This document shows, piece by piece, positions 14,527 through 22,448 of a stretch of DNA of 63,198 bases; position 1 is the first letter of the stretch, and every line of letters starts with the position of its first letter. A program made the translations under genes and the position numbers. The DNA is from a virus. The stretch is taken from the IMG/VR virus record IMGVR_UViG_3300037485_001078, positions 1-63,198 of that record; one strand, 5' to 3'. The notes under the pieces were generated by a model. The model was not told where the DNA came from, did not search any database, and saw only the letters and a list, made by a program, of their open reading frames with translations.

Positions 14527-15087
14527 ATGCCAGTCTTAGAAAACCTCACACACGAACGATTCTGCTCCCTCATCGCCGAGACGGGCGATACGGCGGCTGT
14601 TGCATACGGAAAGGTCAACCCGACCGCCAAGGCCCCAAAGGTCTACGCGAGCAACTTGATAAAACGAGCGGACATCATGTCCCGCATCGCCGAGATCCGC
14701 ACCGAGGTCGCCACCCGTAGCGTCGCCGTCATTGGACGCAAGCGGGAGCTCCTACGTCTCATGATCGAGGGGGCGGTTCCTACCAAGGTCGTCAACCGAG
14801 CCAACGGGGTGGAGGAGACCTACGACAAGCTGGCGGCTATAGCGCTCGACGCAAAACTCGCCGGGGAGCTCTCGGACAACATTCACCTCACGGCGAACAG
14901 CGAGCTGAAACTGAACTTCACGGTTCGTGACCGCGATAGCAAAACCATCGATGGATCAGGCGTCATGGACGCTGTACTCATTCCAGACGCAAACGACGAG
15001 CCGCTAGCGCTTCCTGAGCCAGAGCCCGACGTCCAGTTTGCCCACCTCGTAGATGACGACCCAACAGCCGAAGACACCAGCGCGTAA
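14527..15087 (+). CDS. terS: Terminase small subunit
   Basis: A 186-residue protein from ATG 14527 (a TTG at 14485 in the same frame is less likely). LTHERFCSLIAETGDTAAVA then VYASNLIKRADIMSRIAEIR resembles the N-terminal DNA-binding helix-turn-helix of small terminases that recruit DNA for packaging. The C-terminal 50 residues are acidic and flexible. The end overlaps the large terminase start by 35 bp in another frame. Identity rests on the N-terminal pattern and this neighbour. Confidence 0.82.
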   Translation: MPVLENLTHERFCSLIAETGDTAAVAYGKVNPTAKAPKVYASNLIKRADIMSRIAEIRTEVATRSVAVIGRKRELLRLMIEGAVPTKVVNRANGVEETYDKLAAIALDAKLAGELSDNIHLTANSELKLNFTVRDRDSKTIDGSGVMDAVLIPDANDEPLALPEPEPDVQFAHLVDDDPTAEDTSA

Positions 15088-16939
15088 CGTAAGTCACGCT
15101 CTCAAGCTCGCGGAGGAGATCCGCAAGCAAGTTGATAGGGACGAGGAGAGGGGTATCCTCTACGGCGCTAGCCATATCCTGCGTCACGCTACGGCAAACG
15201 CCAACAACGTCGTCCTCGACATCCCCAAGGCAAAGGCCGTCGTGCTACAATTCGTGCAGCACCTGCTCGACAAGAATCAGTTCGAGGCCGCAGCCACGAT
15301 CCTATGGGGGTCGGAGGTGTACGACTGGAGACCAGAGTCGGCGCGAGACACGTGGCGCTGTCTTTTTAAGTACGACAAGCTCCTCATTCAGGGAGCTGGA
15401 GCCATGGGCAAGTCGTTCAACGGAGCGGCGTGGTTCTACCTAGATTGGCTCAGAGATCCTTTCTACACATGCATCAAGGTCATCAGTCTTACCCGCGAGC
15501 ACGCGGAGCGAAACATCTACGCGCATATCAAAAATTTCCACAGGTCGGCGCTTGTCAAGCCAGAGTTCCCGAAGGGCGAGGCGCTAGTCACATCGATTCA
15601 GGCCAACGAAGATTCCAAGCAAGGCATTCACCTAGTAGCAATTCCTCGTGGAGACAGCGGAGCTGGGACGCTGCGCGGATTCCACCCAGCACCGCGTTTC
15701 GGAAAGGCGCACCCAAGGTACGGACGCCTGTCTCGGATCAGGGTTGTCTTGGATGAGGCGGAGGAGATACCGGGCGGGGTGTGGGAGGGCGTCAACAACA
15801 TCGCATCGTCCATGGACGACGAGCACTTCGCTGGGCACATCAAAATTCTCGGCGCGTCAAACCCGAAGGACAGGACTAGCGACTTCGGGGCACGCTGCGA
15901 GCCCAAGAGCGGATGGGGAAGCGTTGACTGCGAGGACGACTTCGAGTGGACGAGCCGCGACGGCTTCAGGGTACTTCGCGTCGATGCGTCAAAGTGCGAG
16001 AACGTCATGGAAAAGAAGATCGTCTACGCGGGTCTCCAGACGTACGACGGATTCATGAACTACGCGAATCGTGGTCAAACGGCGGAGTACTTCACCATGG
16101 CAAGGGGTTGGTTCCCAGAGGAGGGCATAGCGATGGCCGTAATGACCCCATCGATGCTCGACAATGCTCTAGGACTCGTCCGATTCATTGGCCCTGTAGT
16201 TCCCCTCGCCGCGTTCGATCTAGCGCTTGAGGGCAACGACAGCGTCGTTTGCAGCTATGGTAGGTTCGGCTTGTCGGACGGCTACACTCCGCAGTCTGGA
16301 AAGTTCATCCCATACGATAGCCCAAGGACGGTTCTTCAACTCGACTCACAGATCACATTCCCAAAACGCGCCACACTCGAACAGACGACCGCGATCATCA
16401 AGTTCTGCCAGCAGATGAAGATCAATCCCAACTGGCTATGTGTCGATCGAACTGGAAACGGATCAGGAATTCACGACGGCCTATGCACGCTCTTCGGGGA
16501 GGAGGTCATGGGCGTCAACTACTCGTGGGCGGCTACCGATTCGCGCATCCTTGGAGACGACTCGCAGCAGGCCAACGAGCTGTACAGCGGCGTCGTCACC
16601 GAGCTACTCTTCGGCCTCGCAAAGTACATCGAGTTTGGATACCTGAAGATCTCGCCCGGGTTCCGAACCGAGGATCTCATTCGTCAGGCCACGGGGAGGA
16701 GGTACAAGCAGAAGGGAAAGGGACTCGTGCGGGTGGAAGCAAAGGCGGAGTTCGTAAAGCGCACCCGAAGCAAGTCTCCAGATGCCTTGGATTCACTCTC
16801 CCTCCTCGTCTACCTCATGCGTCAGCGATCAGGCGTCTCCGCCGAGATGGTCACCGACAAGCCCAAGGAGAAGAGGGTGAGGGAGCGCCGACTAGAGAGT
16901 TTAGTGGATGCAATGTCTTTTGTTGACATGTCGGAATGA
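15053..16939 (+). CDS. terL: Terminase large subunit
   Basis: A 628-residue packaging motor with ATPase and nuclease domains. Walker A is GAGAMGKSF (about residues 115-123) and Walker B is RIRVVLDEAEEIP (about 229-240). The motif KILGASNPKD follows, like the coupling motif. Nuclease-domain acidic residues appear as AAFDLALEGND (about 384-394), LCVDRTGNGSGIHDGL (about 462) and KSPDALDSLSLL (about 575). Length is in the usual large-terminase range. It packages DNA into the portal encoded at 19516. A terminator follows. Confidence 0.93.
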   Translation: MTTQQPKTPARNVSHALKLAEEIRKQVDRDEERGILYGASHILRHATANANNVVLDIPKAKAVVLQFVQHLLDKNQFEAAATILWGSEVYDWRPESARDTWRCLFKYDKLLIQGAGAMGKSFNGAAWFYLDWLRDPFYTCIKVISLTREHAERNIYAHIKNFHRSALVKPEFPKGEALVTSIQANEDSKQGIHLVAIPRGDSGAGTLRGFHPAPRFGKAHPRYGRLSRIRVVLDEAEEIPGGVWEGVNNIASSMDDEHFAGHIKILGASNPKDRTSDFGARCEPKSGWGSVDCEDDFEWTSRDGFRVLRVDASKCENVMEKKIVYAGLQTYDGFMNYANRGQTAEYFTMARGWFPEEGIAMAVMTPSMLDNALGLVRFIGPVVPLAAFDLALEGNDSVVCSYGRFGLSDGYTPQSGKFIPYDSPRTVLQLDSQITFPKRATLEQTTAIIKFCQQMKINPNWLCVDRTGNGSGIHDGLCTLFGEEVMGVNYSWAATDSRILGDDSQQANELYSGVVTELLFGLAKYIEFGYLKISPGFRTEDLIRQATGRRYKQKGKGLVRVEAKAEFVKRTRSKSPDALDSLSLLVYLMRQRSGVSAEMVTDKPKEKRVRERRLESLVDAMSFVDMSE

Positions 16940-16962
16940 CAACGATACTTTCCAACCAGCAA

Positions 16963-17011
16963 ACCGAGTGGGCCTCTGCACATGCAAGCTATCTCTCACT
17001 CGGTCTTTTTT
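16963..17011 (+). terminator. Intrinsic terminator after terL
   Basis: ACCGAGTG (16963-16970) pairs with CACTCGGT (16997-17004), loop 26 nt, followed by C and seven T. It ends the terminase transcript directly before the tRNA gene, which begins only 3 bp further on. Confidence 0.7.
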
Positions 17012-17013
17012 GT

Positions 17014-17087
17014 CGCGCGGTAGTGAAGGAGCCTCACGTTGCTCTCATACGGCAGAAACTCTGGTGCAACTCCAGACCGCGCCACCA
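17014..17087 (+). tRNA. tRNA with CAT anticodon (Met, or Ile after lysidine modification)
   Basis: A 74-nt cloverleaf. Acceptor CGCGCGG pairs with CCGCGCC except for a C-C mismatch at 1:72; D stem GTGA/TCAC; anticodon stem TTGCT/GGCAG with loop CTCATAC (anticodon CAT); T stem TCTGG/CCAGA with loop TGCAACT; encoded ACCA. The open 1:72 pair recalls initiator tRNAs, but the three G-C pairs typical of an initiator anticodon stem are missing. The T loop has G instead of the usual T at position 55, so it is atypical. The D loop is short. Confidence 0.8.
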
Positions 17088-17100
17088 AAATAAAAAAGTG

Positions 17101-17130
17101 TTGTAAAAATCAATGGGCATTGAGTATTGT
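17101..17130 (+). promoter_or_regulatory. Promoter candidate before the HNH gene
   Basis: TTGTAA (17101-17106), 18-bp spacer, TATTGT (17125-17130), six bases before ATG 17137. It has the same geometry as the candidate at 12942. It would give the endonuclease its own transcription independent of the phage operon. Low certainty. Confidence 0.35.
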
Positions 17131-17136
17131 CTAATC

Positions 17137-17658
17137 ATGAAGACAATATACGACATAAAGAAGACAGTTAAAAACGCTCGGTACATCTATGCGCTCACCG
17201 AACCAATACATCCTAAAGCAAATTTTCGGGGTTTTTACCCGCTACATCGGATTGTAATTGAAAATTATCTTGGACGAAAGTTGAAGTCCTCAGAAATCGT
17301 ACACCACAAGGATGAAAACAAATTAAACAATGAATTGTCTAATTTAGAAGTGTTGACTCAATCCAGCCACGGGAAATTGCACCACCCCAAAAATCCCGAA
17401 GAAAACGTGAAGTGTGATTTTTGCGGGTTAATCTTTCATTTAAAAACAAGCGTTCTACGGCACCGAAAAAAAGAATACAAAACAAATTCGTGCTCAAAAA
17501 AATGCCAATACTCTCTACAGGTAAAAACAAAATTTAAAATTTTACTGCCTAAAATACAAAAACTTCGAGACAATGGGTTGTCGTATTCCGAGATACAAAA
17601 ATTACTAGGTGTCCCTAAAGGATCCATCACGTACCTTTTGAATTATAGGAAAACTTAA
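17137..17658 (+). CDS. HNH homing endonuclease between two tRNA genes
   Basis: A 173-residue protein whose HNH core reads PLHRIVIENYLGRKL, then EIVHHKDENKLNNELSNLEV, then HGKLHH. A zinc finger (CDFCGLIF...C...C) follows, then a C-terminal helix-turn-helix (LRDNGLSYSEIQKLLGVPK). This HNH-HTH layout is common in free-standing phage homing endonucleases. The gene is clearly more A/T-rich than its neighbours, a sign of recent arrival. An in-frame ATG at 17113 is possible. tRNA genes on both sides make this a likely homing site. Confidence 0.85.
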   Translation: MKTIYDIKKTVKNARYIYALTEPIHPKANFRGFYPLHRIVIENYLGRKLKSSEIVHHKDENKLNNELSNLEVLTQSSHGKLHHPKNPEENVKCDFCGLIFHLKTSVLRHRKKEYKTNSCSKKCQYSLQVKTKFKILLPKIQKLRDNGLSYSEIQKLLGVPKGSITYLLNYRKT

Positions 17659-17667
17659 ACACAATTT

Positions 17668-17741
17668 TACCCTTTGGTGTAACGGTAGCACAGGTGACTT
17701 TGACTCATCTAGTCATGGTTCAAATCCATGAGGGGTAGCCA
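17668..17741 (+). tRNA. tRNA-Gln (TTG anticodon)
   Basis: A 74-nt cloverleaf: acceptor TACCCTT with AGGGGTA, D stem GTGT/GCAC with loop AACGGTA, anticodon stem GGTGA/TCATC with loop CTTTGAC (anticodon TTG), variable loop TAGT, T stem CATGG/CCATG with loop TTCAAAT. Discriminator G and CCA are encoded. All stems pair. It starts 9 bp after the HNH stop codon. Confidence 0.93.
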
Positions 17742-17790
17742 AAACATTTTTACTTGCACAGCAACTTGCAGTGCATTACAACGGCGTCTT

Positions 17791-17931
17791 ATGGGATTAT
17801 ATTCTAACATCAACGCTAAGAAGAAACGCATCAAAGCGGGAAGCGGAGAACGCATGAGGAAGGTCGGTTCCACTGGAGCCCCAACCGCAAAGGCATTCAA
17901 GCAATCCGCCAAGACAGCAAAAAAGCGATAA
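17791..17931 (+). CDS. Conserved small phage protein MGLYSNI (46 aa)
   Basis: Starts MGLYSNINAKKKRIKAGSGE and continues RMRKVGSTGAPTAKAFKQ. Short basic proteins with this 'MGLYxNIxAKxKRIxxGSGExMRK..GxxGAPTxxAF' pattern recur in podovirus genomes near the terminase genes. Possibly virion-associated or DNA-binding; no proven role. Its stop overlaps the next ATG (TAATG). Confidence 0.8.
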   Translation: MGLYSNINAKKKRIKAGSGERMRKVGSTGAPTAKAFKQSAKTAKKR

Positions 17932-18173
17932 TGGAAAAGCGATTCACCAAGATCGTAAAGAACGAGAAGACTGGCAGGACTAAGACGATTAAGTTCGGTC
18001 AGGCTGGTAGGGATTCTGAGGGCAAGGATCGCATCAAGCCGGGAACCCCCAAGGGTGACGCTTATTGTGCAAGGTCTAACAAGATCAAGGGAGACTGGAG
18101 GGATGACCCCAACTCGCCCAACAATTTGAGCCGCCGCAAGTGGAAGTGCATCGGCGGTCGCAGCAAGCGGTAA
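17931..18173 (+). CDS. Conserved small basic phage protein (80 aa)
   Basis: Contains TIKFGQAGRDSEGKDRIKPG, then GDAYCARSNKIKG, then DPNSPNNLSRRKWKC. The string 'GDAYCARSxxIKGxWxxDPNSPNNLSRxxWKC' marks a conserved phage family of unknown function often found next to the MGLYxNI protein. The two cysteines are conserved in that pattern. Translationally coupled to the preceding gene. Confidence 0.82.
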   Translation: MEKRFTKIVKNEKTGRTKTIKFGQAGRDSEGKDRIKPGTPKGDAYCARSNKIKGDWRDDPNSPNNLSRRKWKCIGGRSKR

Positions 18174-18929
18174 TTGCCGATCCTTTTGCCGATCCTTTTG
18201 CCGATCTCCAACAGAAGCTAAAGTTGTCTAAATGAGGCATTAATGCCGATAACGGGAGTTATAGCGGACATTGGGACTATCCCCTGAAGAATATAGAGAT
18301 GAGTTATACCTCAAGAATCATACCCAAACGGGTATAAAGTGACGTAGAACTCAAAAATCGACAGAATTCTTCTGAAAAGCCGAGTTAAGGGGGCTCCAAA
18401 GGGGCACTATCGTCTGATAAGACGAGTTAAGGGTCGCAAATGGTAACAGGAGTCGAGTTTACAAAACCTTGCCATTTGTGCAAAGATGTGTAGAGTTTGT
18501 AAATACCTCCTACGCATAATTAAAGTAGTCTGATCAACTATAGGTCTGAGTATTCGGGTGTTGTGTGGAAGAGGGCTTGGTAGCCAGCATGACTATCTGA
18601 CTCCGTGACTAGCGGATAACGGGGGTTTCCCAATCTAGTTACATCTCTCGTCGCTTGGAGCAAGGTTCACTTTATGCGTGATCCAGTTGATCCCAAGGGG
18701 CGAGGGCAATTTTATCGGGGGAGGCATTGAGGGGGTTCCTTACGCCGTGAAATTCGGATCGGAACTAGCGACCTGAACCTCCTCCGACCTTTTTGTTGGC
18801 TTCAACAATATGGTTGTTTAGATCTGGTGCAGATAATCCCCCTGTAGGGTCATTTGGACGCATGGATCTAATCAATTCTTTTTTTTCACTTGCGTTGACT
18901 TACATTATTGTATAATTACGCGGATAGAT
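18174..18929. other. Gene-free segment with short repeats, possible structured RNA
   Basis: About 750 bp without a convincing reading frame. It starts with three copies of TTTTGCCGATCC-like sequence (18177-18209), has GAGTTAAGGG twice (about 18384, 18425) and a GCAAATGG/CCATTTG inverted pair (about 18436, 18472). A G/C-rich stretch (about 18695-18790) has a GGGGGAGG and CCTCCTCC pair and then CCGACCTTTTTGTTGG. I searched by eye for tRNA arms and found none complete. It separates the terminase module from the portal module. Confidence 0.5.
18895..18916 (+). promoter_or_regulatory. Promoter candidate for the structural genes
   Basis: A consensus TATAAT lies at 18911-18916, 13 bp before the ATG at 18930. 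The nearest -35-like hexamers (TTGCGT at 18890, TTGACT at 18895) are 15 and 10 bp away, so spacing is poor. Its place at the end of a long gene-free segment favours a promoter. Confidence 0.35.
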
Positions 18930-19511
18930 ATGGCGAAACCAATCAACGGAATGATACCGCCGGGAGGCTGGCACTACTTCCAAAGCGACGTCAAGCTGGT
19001 CGGAGAATCACTCGACGATTTGTATAAAGTCGTTGAGAATTTTCGTGCCGACAACTCGTACCCCGCTGGAGATGTGAAGGGTGACGTGGATGGGTACATC
19101 TGCGGAAACTATCCATCATTTTGCCACGGCGTGGAAGACGTCACGATCAATATCGTGAGCAGACAAGCCGCCACGCGTTCAGGCGAACTGCTACAGGATG
19201 TCTCGACGTGGGCAAACAACATGCTACGATCCAAGGATCCGATCAAACTTGTTCAGGACGACGAGGCCGAGCGACGCGCAAAGATTTGCAAAGCGTGTCC
19301 GCACAACGCTAGCTGGCGTTCTGGCTGCATCTCATGCATCGTCAGTGCTGACCGCATCAGTGCTTCAGTGCGTCAGGCGAGAGATACAGACACCTCAAAG
19401 AAGCTGGGCGGTTGTCACTTGCTGAGACACGACAACAGGTCGGCTGTGTTCTTTGAGAAAGAAAACCTTGCAACAACTGGCGATTTGCCTACTAATTGCT
19501 GGCTAACGTAA
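18930..19511 (+). CDS. Cysteine-rich protein before the portal (193 aa)
   Basis: Starts MAKPINGMIPPGGWHYFQSD. The C-terminal half has CKACPHNASWRSGCISC and two more cysteines (GGCHLL, PTNCW), suggesting one or two metal sites. It lies 4 bp before the portal gene and so probably belongs to the head-assembly operon. I do not recognise a named family. Confidence 0.7.
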   Translation: MAKPINGMIPPGGWHYFQSDVKLVGESLDDLYKVVENFRADNSYPAGDVKGDVDGYICGNYPSFCHGVEDVTINIVSRQAATRSGELLQDVSTWANNMLRSKDPIKLVQDDEAERRAKICKACPHNASWRSGCISCIVSADRISASVRQARDTDTSKKLGGCHLLRHDNRSAVFFEKENLATTGDLPTNCWLT

Positions 19512-19515
19512 GACT

Positions 19516-21900
19516 ATGGCTTCCGACATCAAACCACTTTCTCCCCGTATCACGGACGCCTTTGCGAACAAGTCGGCGCGTATCGACGACCAGTCGAACC
19601 CTAGAATACTTGGTTTGGATGTAGTAAATGCCGACAACAATACCAACGACACAGTCAATCCTGAGACGCTACAAGTGCGTCGCACGTTTAAAGATTCCCG
19701 TCAGGCTCACAGCGCTTACCGCAGGCTGAAGCAGCAGAACTTAGAACGTAATCGCAAGAACCAGCTCATCCAGAAGAAGCTCAATCTTGAGCCTCCATAC
19801 CAGAACAAGAAGTTGGAGAGCATGGGTCAGAATTGGAGGAGCAATCGTCCTACAGGATTCCTCTCGACCATGGTGAGCAGGATCCAGCCCCCTTTCCGAG
19901 AGACTATCGAGAGCTCTCCAACTCTTACCTACAGCAAGTACCCACTTGAGTCTGTTGATTCTGAAAACAAAACAAAAGTTTTCCGCGAAGAGATTACAAA
20001 AACAATTCGTGCATGGAGGGGGAACGACGATCTCCTCGCTCAGACTACACACGAAAACACTTGCTTTGGATTTTGTGGTTGGGTATGGGATGACTTGAGA
20101 GATTGGAAGCCTGAATTCCTAAGACAGGATTACACGTTCTTCTCAATCGAAACCCCACAAGTAACCGATGCAACACCTATTTGGGCTCGTAAACGTCGCT
20201 ATCAAATCTCCGAACTGCTTCCAGTGCTTGAGAAGCCTGAAATATCCGCGCTGGCGGGATGGCACATCAACAACCTCGTCAAAGCTATCAACAATGCAAT
20301 TCCTGCTGGACGAACTCTGGACTCAAACGACGACGCTCGTAGGTACGAAGATTGGATCCGCGAAGGATCGTACGGCGCGGCTTACGAGAACGATGCGAAG
20401 TATGTTGAGCTAGGCGAGATCTTTGTCAAGGAGCCTCACGGCAAAATCTCCAGATACTTGTTCGACGACAAGAGTGGAGACGAGATCTGCACGCAGGTCG
20501 ATCGCTACAACAGCATGTCCGAGTGCTTGGCGCTCTTCTCCGTTGAGATTGGAAGTGGCAATCTTATGTCTAGCCGAGGAGCTGGACGCGATCTTTACAA
20601 CACGCACGTAGCGATCGAGAAAGCTCGTAACCTTGTCATAGACAACGTCTATCTCAAGGGTCTTCTGCTTCTCAAGAAGGGGCCGAACGCACGTCCCGAT
20701 ACCGCACCACTTTCTGTTGCACACCCCATCGCGTACATCTCGGATGGGTACGACGTCATTCCTCAGCAGATTCCTGCGGACGTTGAGGACTTTTTGAAGC
20801 TCGACCAGTTCGTCAGCGGACTAGCTGAGATTCAAGTTGGAACGTTCCTTCCCGGTGCGGCCACCGATTCTGGTGGTGCAAGGAAGACTGCCTCCGAAGT
20901 CAACCGTGTTGCCGCTATCGAGAACCAACTCCGTCAGGGAATCCTGATGCGCTGGTCTCGTCAGTACTCCAAGGGCATCGAGCGCATGCAGCGCGGAATC
21001 TGTCACCCTGAACACGTGAAAGCCGCTGCGGATCTCCATGGAATGTTGCAGCAGGTGCGTCAGGTGGAGCCTTCGGCCATCTGGGCTCGCAAGGAGATTG
21101 TGGACGCCTTTGAGCGATCTGGAATGGAGATGCCGAGGTTCCTTGTTGGATTTGAAATTGACCAGCACCTAGACGAGGACGCCGTAGCGTGCTGCTTGGC
21201 CATGATGGATCGGAATCTCCCCCCTTCCGACATCCTGCTTATGGCGTACAGCTCCGCTTCCGAGCTGCTTGTTGACGACACGCTTCAGATCAATCAGATG
21301 ATCGACTTGGTCGTTCAAAGGTACATCGGCAACCAGAACATTAACCAAGACGAGCTGATGAAACTCGACCTCGCTTCCAAGGTCGGAGCTGCAAAGGCCA
21401 ACGCGCTTGTGCTTCCGAAGGATCACGTCGAGGCGGTCGGCATCGAGGCTACCCGCCAGCAGGTCATTGAGCTCCAGTCGATCATGGCTGGTCAGGACAT
21501 CGGAGTGTCTCCTCGTGACAATGACGTCGTGCATCTTGAGACAATGACTCAAAAACTCATGCCACTTATTCAGCAGGCTCCAGCTGGATCCCTTTCACCA
21601 GAGATCATGGGGCCGCTTCAGGCCGCTGTTCAGCACTACGCAAACCATATCAAGCAGGCAGATGCCAAGGGCGTGCATGGTCAGGTCACTGGGCCCTTCA
21701 AGAAGGCACTCAACGCTGCGGTCAATCATCTCAGTGCAGGTGCAGTCAAGAATGTACCTACGGACGTGGAACCCGCTGCGGCTATGCCGAGCATGGGTCG
21801 CTCCCGTGGGCCAGCACCATCTCAAATCGGAACAGAAACTTCTCAGTCTGGAATTGTTGATAGCATAGCTAATCCTCCAAAACCCCCGACTGCGGCTTAA
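19516..21900 (+). CDS. Portal protein
   Basis: A 794-residue protein following the terminase module. Features expected of podovirus portals are a long N-terminal wing, a central segment with LESMGQNWRSNRPTGFLSTM near the start, and conserved-looking RDLYNTHVAIEKARNLVIDN and GGARKTASEVNRVAAIENQL (about residues 450-480), like the portal stem/crown helices. A Pro/Ser-rich C-terminal tail (about 745-794) follows. It forms the ring through which the terminase packages DNA. Assignment is by position, size and these helices. Confidence 0.82.
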   Translation: MASDIKPLSPRITDAFANKSARIDDQSNPRILGLDVVNADNNTNDTVNPETLQVRRTFKDSRQAHSAYRRLKQQNLERNRKNQLIQKKLNLEPPYQNKKLESMGQNWRSNRPTGFLSTMVSRIQPPFRETIESSPTLTYSKYPLESVDSENKTKVFREEITKTIRAWRGNDDLLAQTTHENTCFGFCGWVWDDLRDWKPEFLRQDYTFFSIETPQVTDATPIWARKRRYQISELLPVLEKPEISALAGWHINNLVKAINNAIPAGRTLDSNDDARRYEDWIREGSYGAAYENDAKYVELGEIFVKEPHGKISRYLFDDKSGDEICTQVDRYNSMSECLALFSVEIGSGNLMSSRGAGRDLYNTHVAIEKARNLVIDNVYLKGLLLLKKGPNARPDTAPLSVAHPIAYISDGYDVIPQQIPADVEDFLKLDQFVSGLAEIQVGTFLPGAATDSGGARKTASEVNRVAAIENQLRQGILMRWSRQYSKGIERMQRGICHPEHVKAAADLHGMLQQVRQVEPSAIWARKEIVDAFERSGMEMPRFLVGFEIDQHLDEDAVACCLAMMDRNLPPSDILLMAYSSASELLVDDTLQINQMIDLVVQRYIGNQNINQDELMKLDLASKVGAAKANALVLPKDHVEAVGIEATRQQVIELQSIMAGQDIGVSPRDNDVVHLETMTQKLMPLIQQAPAGSLSPEIMGPLQAAVQHYANHIKQADAKGVHGQVTGPFKKALNAAVNHLSAGAVKNVPTDVEPAAAMPSMGRSRGPAPSQIGTETSQSGIVDSIANPPKPPTAA

Positions 21901-21920
21901 CAACTAACCAAACTACGACC

Positions 21921-22196
21921 ATGGGCGGAGCAAATCCAACACCTCAATCACCTGAAGCAAACTACGCACGCCTTGAAAAACAAGGAATGAGCGATCAGGG
22001 AATCGTATCGTATCCAGAACTTAAAAAAGAAGTCGTCGATACCGCAAAGGAACTTGGATCCGCTATCAACAAAAAGATCATCCAACCAGCAGTAGCTGAA
22101 ACTGCAAATTTCTTTGGACGTGATGCAAGCAAGCCCGCAAGTGCTGACGACGAGATTGAGATGGGACTTCGCAATAGTGAACTCGGTACAAAATAG
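21921..22196 (+). CDS. Small hypothetical head-region protein (91 aa)
   Basis: Begins MGGANPTPQSPEANYARLEK. It is helical in the middle (YPELKKEVVDTAKELGSAIN) and acidic at the end. The MGG(A/S) start recurs in the 42544 and 43547 virion genes. The position between portal and scaffold suggests a head-associated or internal protein; function unknown. Confidence 0.65.
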   Translation: MGGANPTPQSPEANYARLEKQGMSDQGIVSYPELKKEVVDTAKELGSAINKKIIQPAVAETANFFGRDASKPASADDEIEMGLRNSELGTK

Positions 22197-22199
22197 TTT

Positions 22200-22445
22200 A
22201 TGTGGACACAAACAGACGCGGTTAATCTAAAAGAATATCTCGGCCATAGCAGGGCCAATCTGCTTTATCACCTGAAGGAAATTGTGCCCGCATTTTCCGT
22301 TGACGTAAATTCTAAGGTGGAGGGCGTTGCACTTCGCGGAGCCTACAAGGAGGGATTCCTCCTAGCCATTCAGCGCATCGAAGAGATGTCCATACCGTCA
22401 AGCAAACAGGACGACGCTGCAACCAGCTCGTTCGCAGCCATGTAA
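22200..22445 (+). CDS. Small hypothetical head-region protein (81 aa)
   Basis: An 81-residue protein with NLLYHLKEIVPAFSVDVNSK and a helix AYKEGFLLAIQRIEEMS. It begins 3 bp after the previous stop and ends 3 bp before the scaffold start, so it is part of the head operon. No motif recognised. Confidence 0.65.
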   Translation: MWTQTDAVNLKEYLGHSRANLLYHLKEIVPAFSVDVNSKVEGVALRGAYKEGFLLAIQRIEEMSIPSSKQDDAATSSFAAM

Positions 22446-22448
22446 TTT

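Noticed and set aside
15132-16926. Several long overlapping frames inside the large terminase gene
   Set aside because: Arg/Ser-rich translations of GC-rich coding DNA in other frames, without motifs; unlike the intein case they show no known protein family.
18540-18800. Possible tRNA (GCTTGGTAGC resembles a D arm)
   Set aside because: No acceptor pair, no T-arm with TTC-A/G-A and no anticodon stem could be paired at the right distances.
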